Positions 1-8,688 of a DNA stretch of 64,000 nt are shown piece by piece. Position numbers and translations under genes: made by a program. The stretch is from NCBI GenBank assembly GCA_046331425.1, contig JAXLQU010000010.1, positions 62,001 to 126,000 on the forward strand, read 5' to 3'. Each line of letters starts with the position of its first letter. Position 1 is the stretch's first letter. Under the pieces are notes generated by a model. The model was given only the letters and a program-made list of their open reading frames with translations, did not search any database and was not told where the DNA came from. Source of the DNA: JANNUT01 sp046331425. Its GTDB lineage: Bacteria > Acidobacteriota > Polarisedimenticolia > J045.

Positions 1-7
1 CAGGCAC
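1..7 (-). CDS. possible 5' end of a gene running off the left edge
   Basis: Only the first two codons would lie in the window. On the minus strand a strong ribosome binding site (AAGGAGG, plus-strand 15-21) sits 7 bases upstream of a GTG at 5-7. This suggests a gene transcribed leftwards and diverging from the moxR operon. An out-of-frame ATG at 25-27 is an alternative start. No product can be named. Confidence 0.2.
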
Positions 8-268
8 AATCCCACCTCCTTGCTCATCGATGTCCCCGCCGCCGCGGGCCACACCGCCGGGCCGCACACTCGCCAGTCATCGGTAGAACCCCTCCGACCA
101 AGAGTTTTACCCAGGTTCCAGCGCGCGGTGAAGTGATTTCTTGTGAGTGCGAGCCAGAGTCCTACAAGAACTCGCCCGAATACTCGATCGATCAGCACGC
201 CGGGAACGCCCTCCCCCTCTCGAGCGTTGGATCAGGCGAGAGATCGGGCGGTAGGCTCGCTCCCCCCC

Positions 269-274
269 TACAAT
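269..274 (+). promoter_or_regulatory. candidate -10 box of the moxR operon
   Basis: TACAAT lies 12 bases before the GGAGG ribosome binding site (286-290) of the moxR-family gene, so a transcript starting near 281 would have a very short leader. No good -35 hexamer is seen 16-18 bases upstream. The rest of positions 8-302 shows no protein-like reading frame; long open frames there run antisense into moxR and look like high-GC shadows. Confidence 0.25.
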
Positions 275-302
275 CACCGCACTTTGGAGGAACTGTTCGA
301 CC

Positions 303-1289
303 ATGGACGAAGCCGTTCGGCAAATCGGTGAGGAGGTCGCGCGCGAGCAAGGGCCGTTTCGTGCGCTCGTCGACGAGGTGGGCCACACCATCGTGGGTCA
401 AACCGAGCTGATCGAGAAGACCGTGATCGGCCTGCTGTGCCACGGTCACCTGCTGCTCGAAGGGGTCCCGGGCTTGGCCAAGACGCTCTTGGTCCGCACC
501 TTGGCCGGCGCCTTCGACGCCTCCTTCAAGCGCGTGCAGTTCACCCCCGACCTGCTTCCCGCCGATCTCACCGGGACTTTGGTCTTCGATCCGCGCGATC
601 AATCGTTTCGCCCGCACAAGGGCCCGATCTTCGCCAACGTGATCCTGGCCGACGAAATCAATCGCGCCCCCGCCAAGGTGCAGTCGGCGCTGTTGGAAGC
701 GATGCAAGAACGACAGGTCACGATCGGCGACGAGACATTCCCGTTGCCGGTGCCGTTTCTGGTGCTGGCCACCCAAAACCCGCTCGAGCAAGAAGGGACC
801 TACCCACTGCCCGAGGCACAAGTCGATCGCTTTTTGATGAAGCTGATCGTCAACTACCCCACGCGCGACGAAGAGCGCAGCATCGTGCGACGCATGGCCA
901 ACGCCGAACCCGTCGCTCCCCGCCCCGTGCTTCACCCCACCGATGTCGAGCGCGCTCGCGGTGTGGTCGCCCGAATCTGGCTCGATCCGCGGGTCGAGGA
1001 CTACATCATCGATCTGGTGCGGGCGACGCGTGAGCCGGCCGCGTACAAAGTCGATGCTGTGGGGCTGGTTTCGTGCGGCGCATCGCCGCGCGCGTCGTTG
1101 GCCCTGGCCCAGGCGGCGCGCGCGCACGCGTTCTTGAGCAGCCGCGGCTACGTCACGCCCGAGGACGTGAAGGCCGTCGGCTACGATGTGCTGCGTCACC
1201 GCATCATCGTGTCGTTCGAGGCCGAAGCCGAAGAGATCCGCGCCGACGAAATCGTGCGTCGCGTGTTCGACGCCATCGAAGTGCCGTGA
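303..1289 (+). CDS. moxR: MoxR-family AAA+ ATPase
   Basis: A 328-residue cytosolic AAA+ ATPase of the MoxR family, thought to act as a chaperone that activates von Willebrand A (VWA) domain partners. Visible motifs are the Walker A loop GVPGLAKT (residues 54-61), Walker B VILADE (113-118) followed by the MoxR-typical INRAPAKVQSALLEAMQE stretch, and sensor 1 ATQNP (156-160). A GGAGG ribosome binding site at 286-290 supports the ATG at 303. It is the first gene of an operon with a DUF58 protein and two VWA membrane proteins, which is the classic context of this family. Length is normal. The family call is secure; the substrate here is not known. Confidence 0.95.
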   Translation: MDEAVRQIGEEVAREQGPFRALVDEVGHTIVGQTELIEKTVIGLLCHGHLLLEGVPGLAKTLLVRTLAGAFDASFKRVQFTPDLLPADLTGTLVFDPRDQSFRPHKGPIFANVILADEINRAPAKVQSALLEAMQERQVTIGDETFPLPVPFLVLATQNPLEQEGTYPLPEAQVDRFLMKLIVNYPTRDEERSIVRRMANAEPVAPRPVLHPTDVERARGVVARIWLDPRVEDYIIDLVRATREPAAYKVDAVGLVSCGASPRASLALAQAARAHAFLSSRGYVTPEDVKAVGYDVLRHRIIVSFEAEAEEIRADEIVRRVFDAIEVP

Positions 1290-2200
1290 ACCAAGCACCG
1301 CGCGCCATCGCTGGACCGGAGTTGATGCGCAAGGTGCGGCGCATCGAGATCAAGACGCGCCGGTTGGTCTCGGAGACGTTGGCCGGGACATACCACTCCG
1401 CCTTTCGTGGGCACGGCATGGAGTTCGCCGAGGTTCGCGAGTACCAGCACGGCGATGACGTGCGTTCCATCGATTGGAACGTAACCTCGCGCGCCTCGCG
1501 CGCCGACCGCCCGCTCTACGTGAAGTTGTTCACGGAAGAACGTGAGCTGACCGTGATGGTGTTAGCCGACGTTTCGGGCAGCACTGCCGTCGGCAGCGCG
1601 GCGCAACTCAAGAGCGAGCTGATGGCCGAGCTGACCGGGCTGGTCGCCTTTGCCGCGATCGCCAATCGCGATCGTGTCGGGTTGATTCGTTTCAGCGATC
1701 ACGTCGAGCAGTACCTTCCGCCCAAGACGGGAACCACTCATGCTTTGCGCGTCGTGCGCGAGATCCTGATTCCACCCACGGTACGCCGCCGCACCGACTT
1801 GGCAGGAGCCCTGCAGTTGTTGCTGCGCGTCCAACGCCGACCCGCCGTGGTCTTCTTGATCAGCGATATGTTGGCTGACGATTTCGAACGACCACTGCGC
1901 CTGGCCGCGAAACGTCACGACCTGGTGGTGCTCGAAGTCGTCGATCCACTCGAGCGCCGCCTGCCCAGCGCGGGGTTGGTCTTGATCGAGGATGCCGAGA
2001 CGGGAGCGCGCCGCTTGGTCGACACATCCTCTGTCGCGGTGCGCGCGGCGCTCGCCGCGGAGGCAACGCGCCGACGCGACGCAACGCGCGCCGCGGTGCG
2101 ACGGGCGGGTGCCGATCTGGTGCCGCTGGATGCCTCATTTCCATACGACAAGCCGCTGTTGCGTTACTTCCGTGAGCGCGCCCGGAGAATTCGTCGATGA
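1286..2200 (+). CDS. DUF58 / VWA-like protein
   Basis: About 304 residues. The N-terminal part (RRIEIKTRRLVSETLAGTYHSAF, near residues 18-40) followed by GMEFAEVREYQHGDDVRSIDW is the signature of DUF58 proteins, which contain a VWA-like fold. A MIDAS-like metal site DVSGS is at 95-99. The chosen start is a GTG at 1286 overlapping the moxR stop, because family members usually begin just before the PELLRKVRRIEI region; an ATG at 1325 is an alternative. No signal peptide or membrane span is seen. Its place directly after moxR and before BatA/B-like genes suggests it is a MoxR client or adaptor. Confidence 0.9.
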   Translation: MNQAPRAIAGPELMRKVRRIEIKTRRLVSETLAGTYHSAFRGHGMEFAEVREYQHGDDVRSIDWNVTSRASRADRPLYVKLFTEERELTVMVLADVSGSTAVGSAAQLKSELMAELTGLVAFAAIANRDRVGLIRFSDHVEQYLPPKTGTTHALRVVREILIPPTVRRRTDLAGALQLLLRVQRRPAVVFLISDMLADDFERPLRLAAKRHDLVVLEVVDPLERRLPSAGLVLIEDAETGARRLVDTSSVAVRAALAAEATRRRDATRAAVRRAGADLVPLDASFPYDKPLLRYFRERARRIRR

Positions 2201-3189
2201 TCGGCTCCTGGCTAAGTGCGTTGGCATTGCTCGCGACCACCGTGCCGGCCAGCGGCGCACCGCCGGAGATTGCCATCACGCGAGTCGGCGTGGTGGAAGC
2301 CTCGGGCGTTCGGGCCGATGCCGCGCCACTTCATCCCGGCGAGACTGTGGTTTATGCCGTGGACTGGGGTCGGATCGCGCGTCCGACCCAGCCTCGGTTG
2401 GCAACGACAGCGGTGGGTGATTCCGGCGAGCCGTCGGCCGATGCTGCGCAGCATCAGTGGGTCCGACTCGTGCCGCACGATGCACGCGCCGGCGGTGCCG
2501 ACACGCTGGAGATGTTGTTGGTTGGCTTGGGGAAGTCGCAGTCCCCCACCGCAACGCTGTTGGACGATCGTGGTGACCCAACGGCAACCGTGGCGCCGAT
2601 CGAAATCGAAACGGTGGCAGCGATCGCCGAGGAACAGGCCGAACCGGCGCCGATGCGCGACCCCTCGTCACTCGATCTGGACATGGCGGGACTCTTGATC
2701 GTGCTGACAGCCGCCGTGTTGTTCGGTGCGTTGCTGGTTGCCGTGGCGATCTTCTTGGTCTGGCGTTGGCGTCGTCGACGCGCGCGAGCAAGCGCGGCGG
2801 CTCCACCACCGCCACCGATTCCTGCCGACCGGCGCGCGCTGGACGCACTCGATGCGTTGTTGCGCGAGGGCTTCTTGGAACGCGGCGAGTTGAAACGCTT
2901 CGCGGTCCCACTGGCCGAGATCGGCAAAGGCTTCATCGGCGAGATATCGGGTGTTCCCTTACTCGAGTTGACCACCGACGAGTGCGTACGCGCCTTGCGC
3001 GCGTCGGGCCTGGGTGGTGCGCATGCGCCGTGGTTGCATGCTTGGCTGACCGATCTGGATATGGTGAAGTTCGCCGAGGCCAGGCCGCCGGCCGAGATCC
3101 TGCGCGATGCCGCTGTCGCGTTGCGGCGCGTGATCGAGACGATGAATCCGCCGGCCACTGGGCCGAAGCCAGGAACGGCAACGCCATGA
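2197..3189 (+). CDS. single-span membrane protein of Bat operon (DUF4381-like)
   Basis: A 330-residue protein with a signal peptide (residues 1-20), a periplasmic part of about 140 residues, one transmembrane helix (about 163-189) followed by a strongly basic anchor (WRWRRRRAR), and a cytoplasmic alpha-helical domain. The last domain (ELKRFAVPLAEIGKGFI...GVPLLELTTDECVRAL) resembles the C-terminal part of the DUF4381-like proteins usually found between DUF58 and BatA genes. ATGA overlap with the preceding gene. Function is unknown; topology suggests it links cytosolic MoxR/DUF58 to the periplasmic VWA complex. The assignment rests mainly on context. Confidence 0.75.
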   Translation: MIGSWLSALALLATTVPASGAPPEIAITRVGVVEASGVRADAAPLHPGETVVYAVDWGRIARPTQPRLATTAVGDSGEPSADAAQHQWVRLVPHDARAGGADTLEMLLVGLGKSQSPTATLLDDRGDPTATVAPIEIETVAAIAEEQAEPAPMRDPSSLDLDMAGLLIVLTAAVLFGALLVAVAIFLVWRWRRRRARASAAAPPPPPIPADRRALDALDALLREGFLERGELKRFAVPLAEIGKGFIGEISGVPLLELTTDECVRALRASGLGGAHAPWLHAWLTDLDMVKFAEARPPAEILRDAAVALRRVIETMNPPATGPKPGTATP

Positions 3190-4178
3190 CTCGCCTGGCA
3201 AGCCCCTGGTCGCTGGCTTGGATCGCGTGCGTCCTGCCGTTGCTGTGGTGGTGGTGGCGCTGTTCACATCGACCCGCCGCCTTGCTTTATGGCGACCTGC
3301 GGTTACTGCAACACGCACCGAAGACCTGGCGCGTTCGTTTGGCGTGGTTGCCGCGCGCGCTGCGCGTTGCTTTCGTTGTCGCGGCGGCGATTGCGTTGGC
3401 GCGACCGCAGTCGGGTACGCGCGCCGAACAGGTCACCACACTGGGTGTCGATATCGTGGTCGTGCTCGATCGCAGCGGCAGCATGCGTGCGCTCGACTTC
3501 AAACCGAATCGGCTGGAGTCGGCCAAGCGAGTGATCGATGCGTTCATTGTCAGGCGACCGAACGATCGGATTGGGCTGGTGCCGTTCGCGTCCGAGGCGT
3601 ATACCGCCTGCCCACTCACGCAAGATCACACGGCGTTGCGCGAAATGGTGTCCAGCGTCGACTTCGCACCGGTCGACGCCCAGGGCACGGCGATCGGCTT
3701 GGGATTGGCGGCAGCAATCTCACGGCTCGAACGATCCAAGGCCAAGAGCAAGGTAGTGATCTTGGCCACCGATGGCGTCAACAACACCGGCGCGATCGCA
3801 CCCGAAACGGCGGCCGAGTTGGCGCGCGAGCGCGGGATCAAGCTCTACTCCATCGGCGTCGGTGCGCATGGATACGCCCTCCTTCCGGTGCCACGGCCCG
3901 ATGGCGGATTCGAAAAAGTGACCGTGCCGGTCGAGATCGACGAGCAAGGTCTCACCCGCTGGTCGACGATGACCGGCGGCCGCTACTTCCGCGCCGACGA
4001 TGATCAATCGTTGGAACAGATCTTCGGCACGATCGATGGCCTGGAAAAAACCGAGATCTCGAGCACTCGCTTCGTGAGCTGGGCCGACCGATTCGAAGCA
4101 CCGCTGTTGATTGCGGCGTTGTTGTTGTTGCTCGAGGTGGCGCTGGCTCGCACGGTGCTCTCGCGGGTGCCGGCATGA
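3186..4178 (+). CDS. batA: BatA-like VWA membrane protein
   Basis: A 330-residue protein with N-terminal membrane helices (about 8-24 and 58-72), a periplasmic VWA domain and a C-terminal membrane helix (LLIAALLLLLEVALA). The metal-binding MIDAS motif is complete: DRSGSM (95-100), the threonine loop DAQGTAIG and the ATDGVNN strand. The start is the ATG at 3186 that overlaps the previous stop (ATGA); an open frame continues upstream but does not look coding. This is the Bacteroides aerotolerance (Bat) architecture. The proteins are linked to oxidative or envelope stress in some bacteria, but the molecular role remains unclear. Confidence 0.9.
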   Translation: MTRLASPWSLAWIACVLPLLWWWWRCSHRPAALLYGDLRLLQHAPKTWRVRLAWLPRALRVAFVVAAAIALARPQSGTRAEQVTTLGVDIVVVLDRSGSMRALDFKPNRLESAKRVIDAFIVRRPNDRIGLVPFASEAYTACPLTQDHTALREMVSSVDFAPVDAQGTAIGLGLAAAISRLERSKAKSKVVILATDGVNNTGAIAPETAAELARERGIKLYSIGVGAHGYALLPVPRPDGGFEKVTVPVEIDEQGLTRWSTMTGGRYFRADDDQSLEQIFGTIDGLEKTEISSTRFVSWADRFEAPLLIAALLLLLEVALARTVLSRVPA

Positions 4179-5182
4179 GTTTCGGCGCACCGGCATGGTT
4201 GTGGCTCTTGCTGCTGGTTCCCGTCTGGGCGCTGTTGTTGGCGTGGCTGCTGCGCGTGCAGCGGCGACGCTTGCTTCGGCTTGCATCGGAGGCGGTCGTC
4301 GCGCGGGTGACCCTCGTGCGTTGGCCGGCGCTCCCCTGGATCCGCTGGAGTTTGTTGGTGGCGGGAGTGGCCTGCGCGATCGTAGCGACGGCGCGGCCGC
4401 GTTGGGGAATTGCCGAGGAGGCGGTGAAGACGATCGGCCTGGATATCGTGGTCGCGATCGACGCCTCCAATTCGATGCTGGCCGAGGATGTCGCCCCGTC
4501 GCGCTTGACGGTGGCTCGTGTGGTGGCACGTGAGTTGTCTCGCGCGCTGCCTGCCGATCGCGTGGCGCTGGTCGCATTTGCGGGAACGGCGGCGCGGATC
4601 TGTCCACTCACCGCCGATCGCGATGCACTCGAGTTGTACCTCGATGCGCTCGATCCGAGTCTGTTTCCACAACAAGGAACCGACCTGGGTACCGCCGTGC
4701 AAACCGCGCTCGAGGCGTTCGGCAAGGACAAACAGGCGCGCCGCGTGTTGGTGTTGATCAGCGATGGCGAAGATCATGAGCAACAACTCGAGGCGGCCGT
4801 CTCGCAACTGAAGACCGATCCACCGACGATCTACACCGTCGGGATCGGCACACCAGAAGGTGCGCCGATCCCACAACGCAACGACGAGGGACGGGTGGTC
4901 GGATATCGGGCCGATCGCGAGGGTCGCACCGTGACCTCGCGGCTGGAGGAAGACGCGCTTCAGTCGCTCGCACGCGCCGGTCGTGGTGCCTACGTTCGGG
5001 TCACCTCGGCAACCAATGCCGCGCGTGAAGTTTCGGCGCAGATCACACGGCTCGAGCGCACCGAACGCGAGGAACGATTGCCGACCCGTCAGGCCGAACG
5101 CTATCGCTGGCCACTGGCGATGGCGTTGATTCTGTTGGTTACCGAGGCGACGCTCGTTGCGCCGCGGCGGGAGGTCGGATGA
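4175..5182 (+). CDS. batB: BatB-like VWA membrane protein
   Basis: A 335-residue paralogue of the preceding gene: two N-terminal membrane helices, a VWA domain with MIDAS DASNSM (96-101) and GTDLGTAV as the threonine loop, an ISDGEDHE strand, and a C-terminal helix (LAMALILLVTEATLV). Order and overlaps (ATGA with batA, ATGA with the next gene) indicate coupled translation, so BatA and BatB are probably made in fixed ratio and may form a hetero-oligomer. The MIDAS aspartate and serines are present, so metal binding should be intact. Confidence 0.9.
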   Translation: MSFGAPAWLWLLLLVPVWALLLAWLLRVQRRRLLRLASEAVVARVTLVRWPALPWIRWSLLVAGVACAIVATARPRWGIAEEAVKTIGLDIVVAIDASNSMLAEDVAPSRLTVARVVARELSRALPADRVALVAFAGTAARICPLTADRDALELYLDALDPSLFPQQGTDLGTAVQTALEAFGKDKQARRVLVLISDGEDHEQQLEAAVSQLKTDPPTIYTVGIGTPEGAPIPQRNDEGRVVGYRADREGRTVTSRLEEDALQSLARAGRGAYVRVTSATNAAREVSAQITRLERTEREERLPTRQAERYRWPLAMALILLVTEATLVAPRREVG

Positions 5183-5967
5183 AGAGAGCGTTGCTGGTCC
5201 TGCTCGTGTCGATCGCCGCGGGCTGGGGGTATGCGGCCGATCCAACTCAGAAGCTGTATCGCACCAATCGACAGGGGAACGAGGCGTATCGACAGAAGGA
5301 TTTCGAGAAGGCGCAGGAGAAATACGATCAAGCGCAGCAGCTCGCGCCGCGCGATCCACGGATCGCGTACAACCAGGGGACGGTTGCCACCGCTCGGGGA
5401 AATGCCGAGGATGCCAAAGCAGCCTACGATCGCGCCTTGCAATCGGCCGAGGGGTCATTGCGTCGCGATACTTGGTACAACCGCGGCGTGACCGCTCTGC
5501 AACAGAAGGAATGGCCACAGGCGGTCAAGAGTTTCGGCGAAGCGCTCAAGCTGGATGCGTCCGATGCCGACGCGCGGCGCAATCTGGAACTCGCCGTGCG
5601 CCAGTTACAGCGCCAACAACAGCAGCAACAGCAACAATCGAAACCGAAGCAGCCGCCCAAAGCGGGCCAGCAGCCGCAACCACAGCCGCAGTCCGGCAGT
5701 GGCGACAAGCAACAGCAACAACAACCACAGCAGGATCCGCAGGCGGACGGCTCGGCAGCCGACAACAAACAACAACAGCAGCAGCAGCCAGGGCCTGGCG
5801 ACCAGCAACAGAAACAGGGCCGACCACCCAGCGCCGGCGACTCCGATCGTCTGCTGGACCAGTTGCGAAACAACGAGACCAAAGCGTTGCAGCGCGCCCT
5901 GAAGCGCGACAATCGCAAACCCGATCGGCGCGGCAGCGGCGACCTTTCGCGCGACAAGGACTGGTGA
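5179..5967 (+). CDS. BatC-like TPR protein with Gln-rich tail
   Basis: A 262-residue exported protein: signal peptide (1-19, ending YAA), about three tetratricopeptide repeats (30-135; pattern GNEAYRQKDFEKAQEKYDQA and YNRGVTALQQKEWPQAV), then a low-complexity Gln/Pro/Lys tract (about 140-220) and a basic C-terminus ending SRDKDW. The TPR would be periplasmic and could bind the BatA/BatB VWA domains. The Gln tract is coded by mixed CAA/CAG runs, a slippage-prone stretch (5610-5810). ATGA overlap at the start; the final TGA shares one base with the batD ATG. Confidence 0.85.
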   Translation: MKRALLVLLVSIAAGWGYAADPTQKLYRTNRQGNEAYRQKDFEKAQEKYDQAQQLAPRDPRIAYNQGTVATARGNAEDAKAAYDRALQSAEGSLRRDTWYNRGVTALQQKEWPQAVKSFGEALKLDASDADARRNLELAVRQLQRQQQQQQQQSKPKQPPKAGQQPQPQPQSGSGDKQQQQQPQQDPQADGSAADNKQQQQQQPGPGDQQQKQGRPPSAGDSDRLLDQLRNNETKALQRALKRDNRKPDRRGSGDLSRDKDW

Positions 5968-7700
5968 TGCGCCGACTCGTTACCGCCTGGCTCTTGTCGT
6001 GTGCGGCGATCGGGTTGGTGGTCGCGGAGCCGATCGAGGTGTCGGTCGAAGTCGAGCCACGCACGGTCGGGCAGAAAGAACCGGTTCAAGTACGAGTCGT
6101 TGTCAGCGGCGACAATTCGCAATCGGCGCAGATCGACGGGGCGGCACCGCGCGGCGTGAAGTTGCTGCCTGCCGGCGGGATCAGCACTTCGACGCAGATG
6201 AGCCTGGTCAATGGCCAGATGAGTTCGCGACGCGTGTTCGAGTTCACGTACCTGCCTTCAGGGTTGGGCGAGGGGGAGATTCCATCGTTCAGCCTGATCG
6301 TCGACGGTCAGAGGCGGCGCACCGATCCGGTCAAGGTCAAGATCGTCGAGCAATCACCTTCCAACAACGGCCGCAATGCTCAGGCGCAGGACCGATTGCC
6401 AATCGAGGTTCAGGCGCACGCGTCGCGTCGCGAGTTGTACGTGGGCGAATCGTTGATCTTGGAATACGTGCTGCGCAGTCGGGTGGGTGTGCAGAGCATC
6501 GAGCCGGATGCATCGCCGTCGTTCCCGGGCTTCGTGGTCGAAGAGTTCAAGGTCGAACCAGGGTCGACGCAGCGCGACGTGCGGGACGCGCAGGGCGTGG
6601 CGTGGCGTGAGTGGACCGTGATGCGCCGCCGATTGACCGCCGCCAAGGAAGGCTCTTTGGCGATCGAGGCGGTGCCGTTCCAGATCACCGTCGAACGCCG
6701 CTCGCGCGATTTCTTCGGCATGGCGTTTCCAGGCCAAGTGCAACGCGTCGGTGCTGTCGCCGAAGCGCTCACGATCAAGGTCAAGCCTTTGCCGAGTGAA
6801 GGCCGCCCGCCAGATTTCAGCGGCGCGGTGGGGCGATTCACGCTCTCCACCAGCTTGGCGCCGGAGCGCGTCGCCGCCGGTGAAGCGGCCAATCTGGAGA
6901 TCACGGTCAGCGGCGACGGATCGCTGGCCGGTGCCACGCAACCGAGCGTATCGGTACCACCGGATGTCGATGCATTCGATGTCACCGAGCGCGCTGCCGG
7001 TACGAGCAAACGCACCTGGGTGATGCCGTTGGTACCGCGACGAGAGGGACGAATCGAGATTGGTGGAATGAGTTTTTCGTATTTCGACCCCGCGCTTGGC
7101 AAATACGCGCGCGCTGAAGCACCACCCTCGATGTTGGAAGCAACGCCCGCCAAACGAACCCGATCGGCCCCCACGATCGCTGCGGGCAATGCCTCGAACA
7201 ATACCGGCGAGATCGGACCGTTCCCGCTTGCCGACGGAGCGTTGAGAAATCGCGAGCAGAGTGTGGCGCACTCGGTGTTGTGGTGGCTGGTACTGACGAG
7301 CCCGTGGGTGGTTGCCGCTGCATCGCCTCTGGCTGGTCGTTGGCGCGCTGTGCGGGCAACGTCACTGCGCGGCCGTCGCGCGCGGCATCGCCAGGCGCTC
7401 GCGGCACACCTTGCCAAGGCACGGCGAGACGCCGCGAGCGATGTCGGTGAAGCCTCGCGAGAGATCTTGCGTGCGCTGCATCTGTGGGCCGGCGATCAGT
7501 TGGGTGAGCCATCTGTACCACTCTCGCGAGCACAACTGCGCGATCGGTTCTGCGCGCGCTGGGGGGACGCGCTGCGCGCCGACGTCGCGGTTGCGCTCTT
7601 CGAACGTGCCGAGGCATTGCGTTACGCGGGAGGTGCGCGGGCGGAAACGGCCGCCGAGTTGGTCAAGGAGATCGAAACGTTCTTGGAGGCGAAACAGTGA
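5967..7700 (+). CDS. batD: BatD-like membrane protein
   Basis: A 577-residue protein with a signal peptide (1-20), an extended periplasmic beta-rich region made of Ig-like modules (EVSVEVEPRTVGQKEPVQVRV near the start is typical of BatD) and a C-terminal membrane helix (VLWWLVLTSPWVVAAA) followed by about 130 cytoplasmic residues. Start is the ATG at 5967 that shares its A with the preceding TGA; the open frame upstream of it is not protein-like. BatD proteins accompany BatA/B/C, probably as part of a periplasmic complex. Confidence 0.88.
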   Translation: MRRLVTAWLLSCAAIGLVVAEPIEVSVEVEPRTVGQKEPVQVRVVVSGDNSQSAQIDGAAPRGVKLLPAGGISTSTQMSLVNGQMSSRRVFEFTYLPSGLGEGEIPSFSLIVDGQRRRTDPVKVKIVEQSPSNNGRNAQAQDRLPIEVQAHASRRELYVGESLILEYVLRSRVGVQSIEPDASPSFPGFVVEEFKVEPGSTQRDVRDAQGVAWREWTVMRRRLTAAKEGSLAIEAVPFQITVERRSRDFFGMAFPGQVQRVGAVAEALTIKVKPLPSEGRPPDFSGAVGRFTLSTSLAPERVAAGEAANLEITVSGDGSLAGATQPSVSVPPDVDAFDVTERAAGTSKRTWVMPLVPRREGRIEIGGMSFSYFDPALGKYARAEAPPSMLEATPAKRTRSAPTIAAGNASNNTGEIGPFPLADGALRNREQSVAHSVLWWLVLTSPWVVAAASPLAGRWRAVRATSLRGRRARHRQALAAHLAKARRDAASDVGEASREILRALHLWAGDQLGEPSVPLSRAQLRDRFCARWGDALRADVAVALFERAEALRYAGGARAETAAELVKEIETFLEAKQ

Positions 7701-8440
7701 AACGCCTCGTGGTCTGTCTTTGCGCCCTGATCGCGTGCGGCTCCGGCACGCTCGAGAGCCGCGCGGATCCAGCGCAGTCGTTCACCGCAGCGGCCGGCAT
7801 GTACGCAAAGGGAGCTTACGCGGATGCCGAGAGAGTGCTTCGCAGTGCGCTGGAAGAAGCGCCTTCCGAACCGGCGCTTCTTCATGCCTTGGGCCTTGCG
7901 CTGGCCAAGCAGGGGAAATATGCAGAGGCGACGTTGAACTTGCGTCGTGCACTTCGGCTGGCTCCCCGCGATTCGGCGGCGCAGCGGACACTGAGTTGGG
8001 TCCGCGCCCAGACATCATCTCCAGCGATCGAGAGCCCGACGCAGACCCTGGCTCGCGCGCTCGCGCTCGTCCCGCGCGAGCCGACGTTGTGGTTGGCAGC
8101 GTTGTTGTCGCTGTCGGCGACCGCGTGGATTGTGCTTGCGCAGCGTCGAGGTACGACTCGACGAGCTGGATTCGCGATTGCAGCAGCCGGGTTGCTGCTG
8201 GCGTCACTGCCCCTGGCATCGCTCGCCCTGCGTGCCGCGGACGATGATGCGGTCATCCTGGCGCCACAAGTCGACGCGCGCTCAGGCCCCGGTGAATCGG
8301 AAGCCGTCCTGTTTGTTGCGCACGCTGGCCAAGAGGTCTCCTGCCCTGAAACTCGTGCAGGCTGGACTCGCGTAGTACTCCCCACCGGAGTCTCCGGCTG
8401 GCTCCCCACAACCGCCCTCGAGCCGATCGCCCCCCACTGA
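7697..8440 (+). CDS. BatE-like TPR/SH3 membrane protein
   Basis: A 247-residue protein: signal peptide or lipoprotein-like start (VCLCALIACGSG), two TPR units (about 30-100), two membrane helices (about 117-135 and 150-175) and a C-terminal bacterial SH3 domain (about 185-240: VDARSGPGESEAVLFVAHAGQEV ... GWTRVVLPTGVSGWLP). The start is GTG at 7697, overlapping the batD stop (GTGA) with GGAGG 7 bases upstream. TPR-TM-TM-SH3 is the BatE layout. It is the last gene of the eight-gene Bat operon, which ends just before a long palindrome that could stop transcription. Confidence 0.82.
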   Translation: MKRLVVCLCALIACGSGTLESRADPAQSFTAAAGMYAKGAYADAERVLRSALEEAPSEPALLHALGLALAKQGKYAEATLNLRRALRLAPRDSAAQRTLSWVRAQTSSPAIESPTQTLARALALVPREPTLWLAALLSLSATAWIVLAQRRGTTRRAGFAIAAAGLLLASLPLASLALRAADDDAVILAPQVDARSGPGESEAVLFVAHAGQEVSCPETRAGWTRVVLPTGVSGWLPTTALEPIAPH

Positions 8441-8494
8441 CTCGCCCCCCTCCCCTGCACCGCACTTCGGCTCTGAATTACGGTGGAGAACAAC

Positions 8495-8596
8495 GGGACC
8501 GAAATACGGGGACGGTTTACCTATTTCGGCGGGTAACCTGACGCTACCGACAGCAGTCGCTCCGAAATAGGTAAACCGTCCCCGTATTTCGTTCCC
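8495..8596. repeat. long palindromic REP-like element, full copy
   Basis: Two 30-base arms (8500-8529 and 8562-8591) are perfectly inverted around a 32-base spacer. Allowing one mismatch extends them to 8495-8529/8562-8596. Each arm carries the core CGGGGACGGTTTACCTATTT. The same core, with one or two changes, occurs at 14760-14775 and twice, inverted, at 62340-62469. A repeated inverted core is typical of non-autonomous elements mobilised by REP-associated tyrosine (Y1/IS200-like) transposases; no such transposase is in the window. It lies in the 248-base gap after the Bat operon and could also fold as a transcription-stopping hairpin. Confidence 0.75.
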
Positions 8597-8688
8597 ACAT
8601 TTGGTGGCGGGGATTGGGGTTAGCTCAGGCGGCGGTGCGCGACTAGAATCTCGCGGTTTCGAATTGTTCCTCAACGGAGATCGTCCCC

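Noticed and set aside
192..1298. A 368-residue minus-strand open frame opposite moxR
   Set aside because: It is the high-GC shadow of moxR; composition is His/Gly/Gln-rich with no motif, and the plus-strand gene has complete AAA+ motifs.
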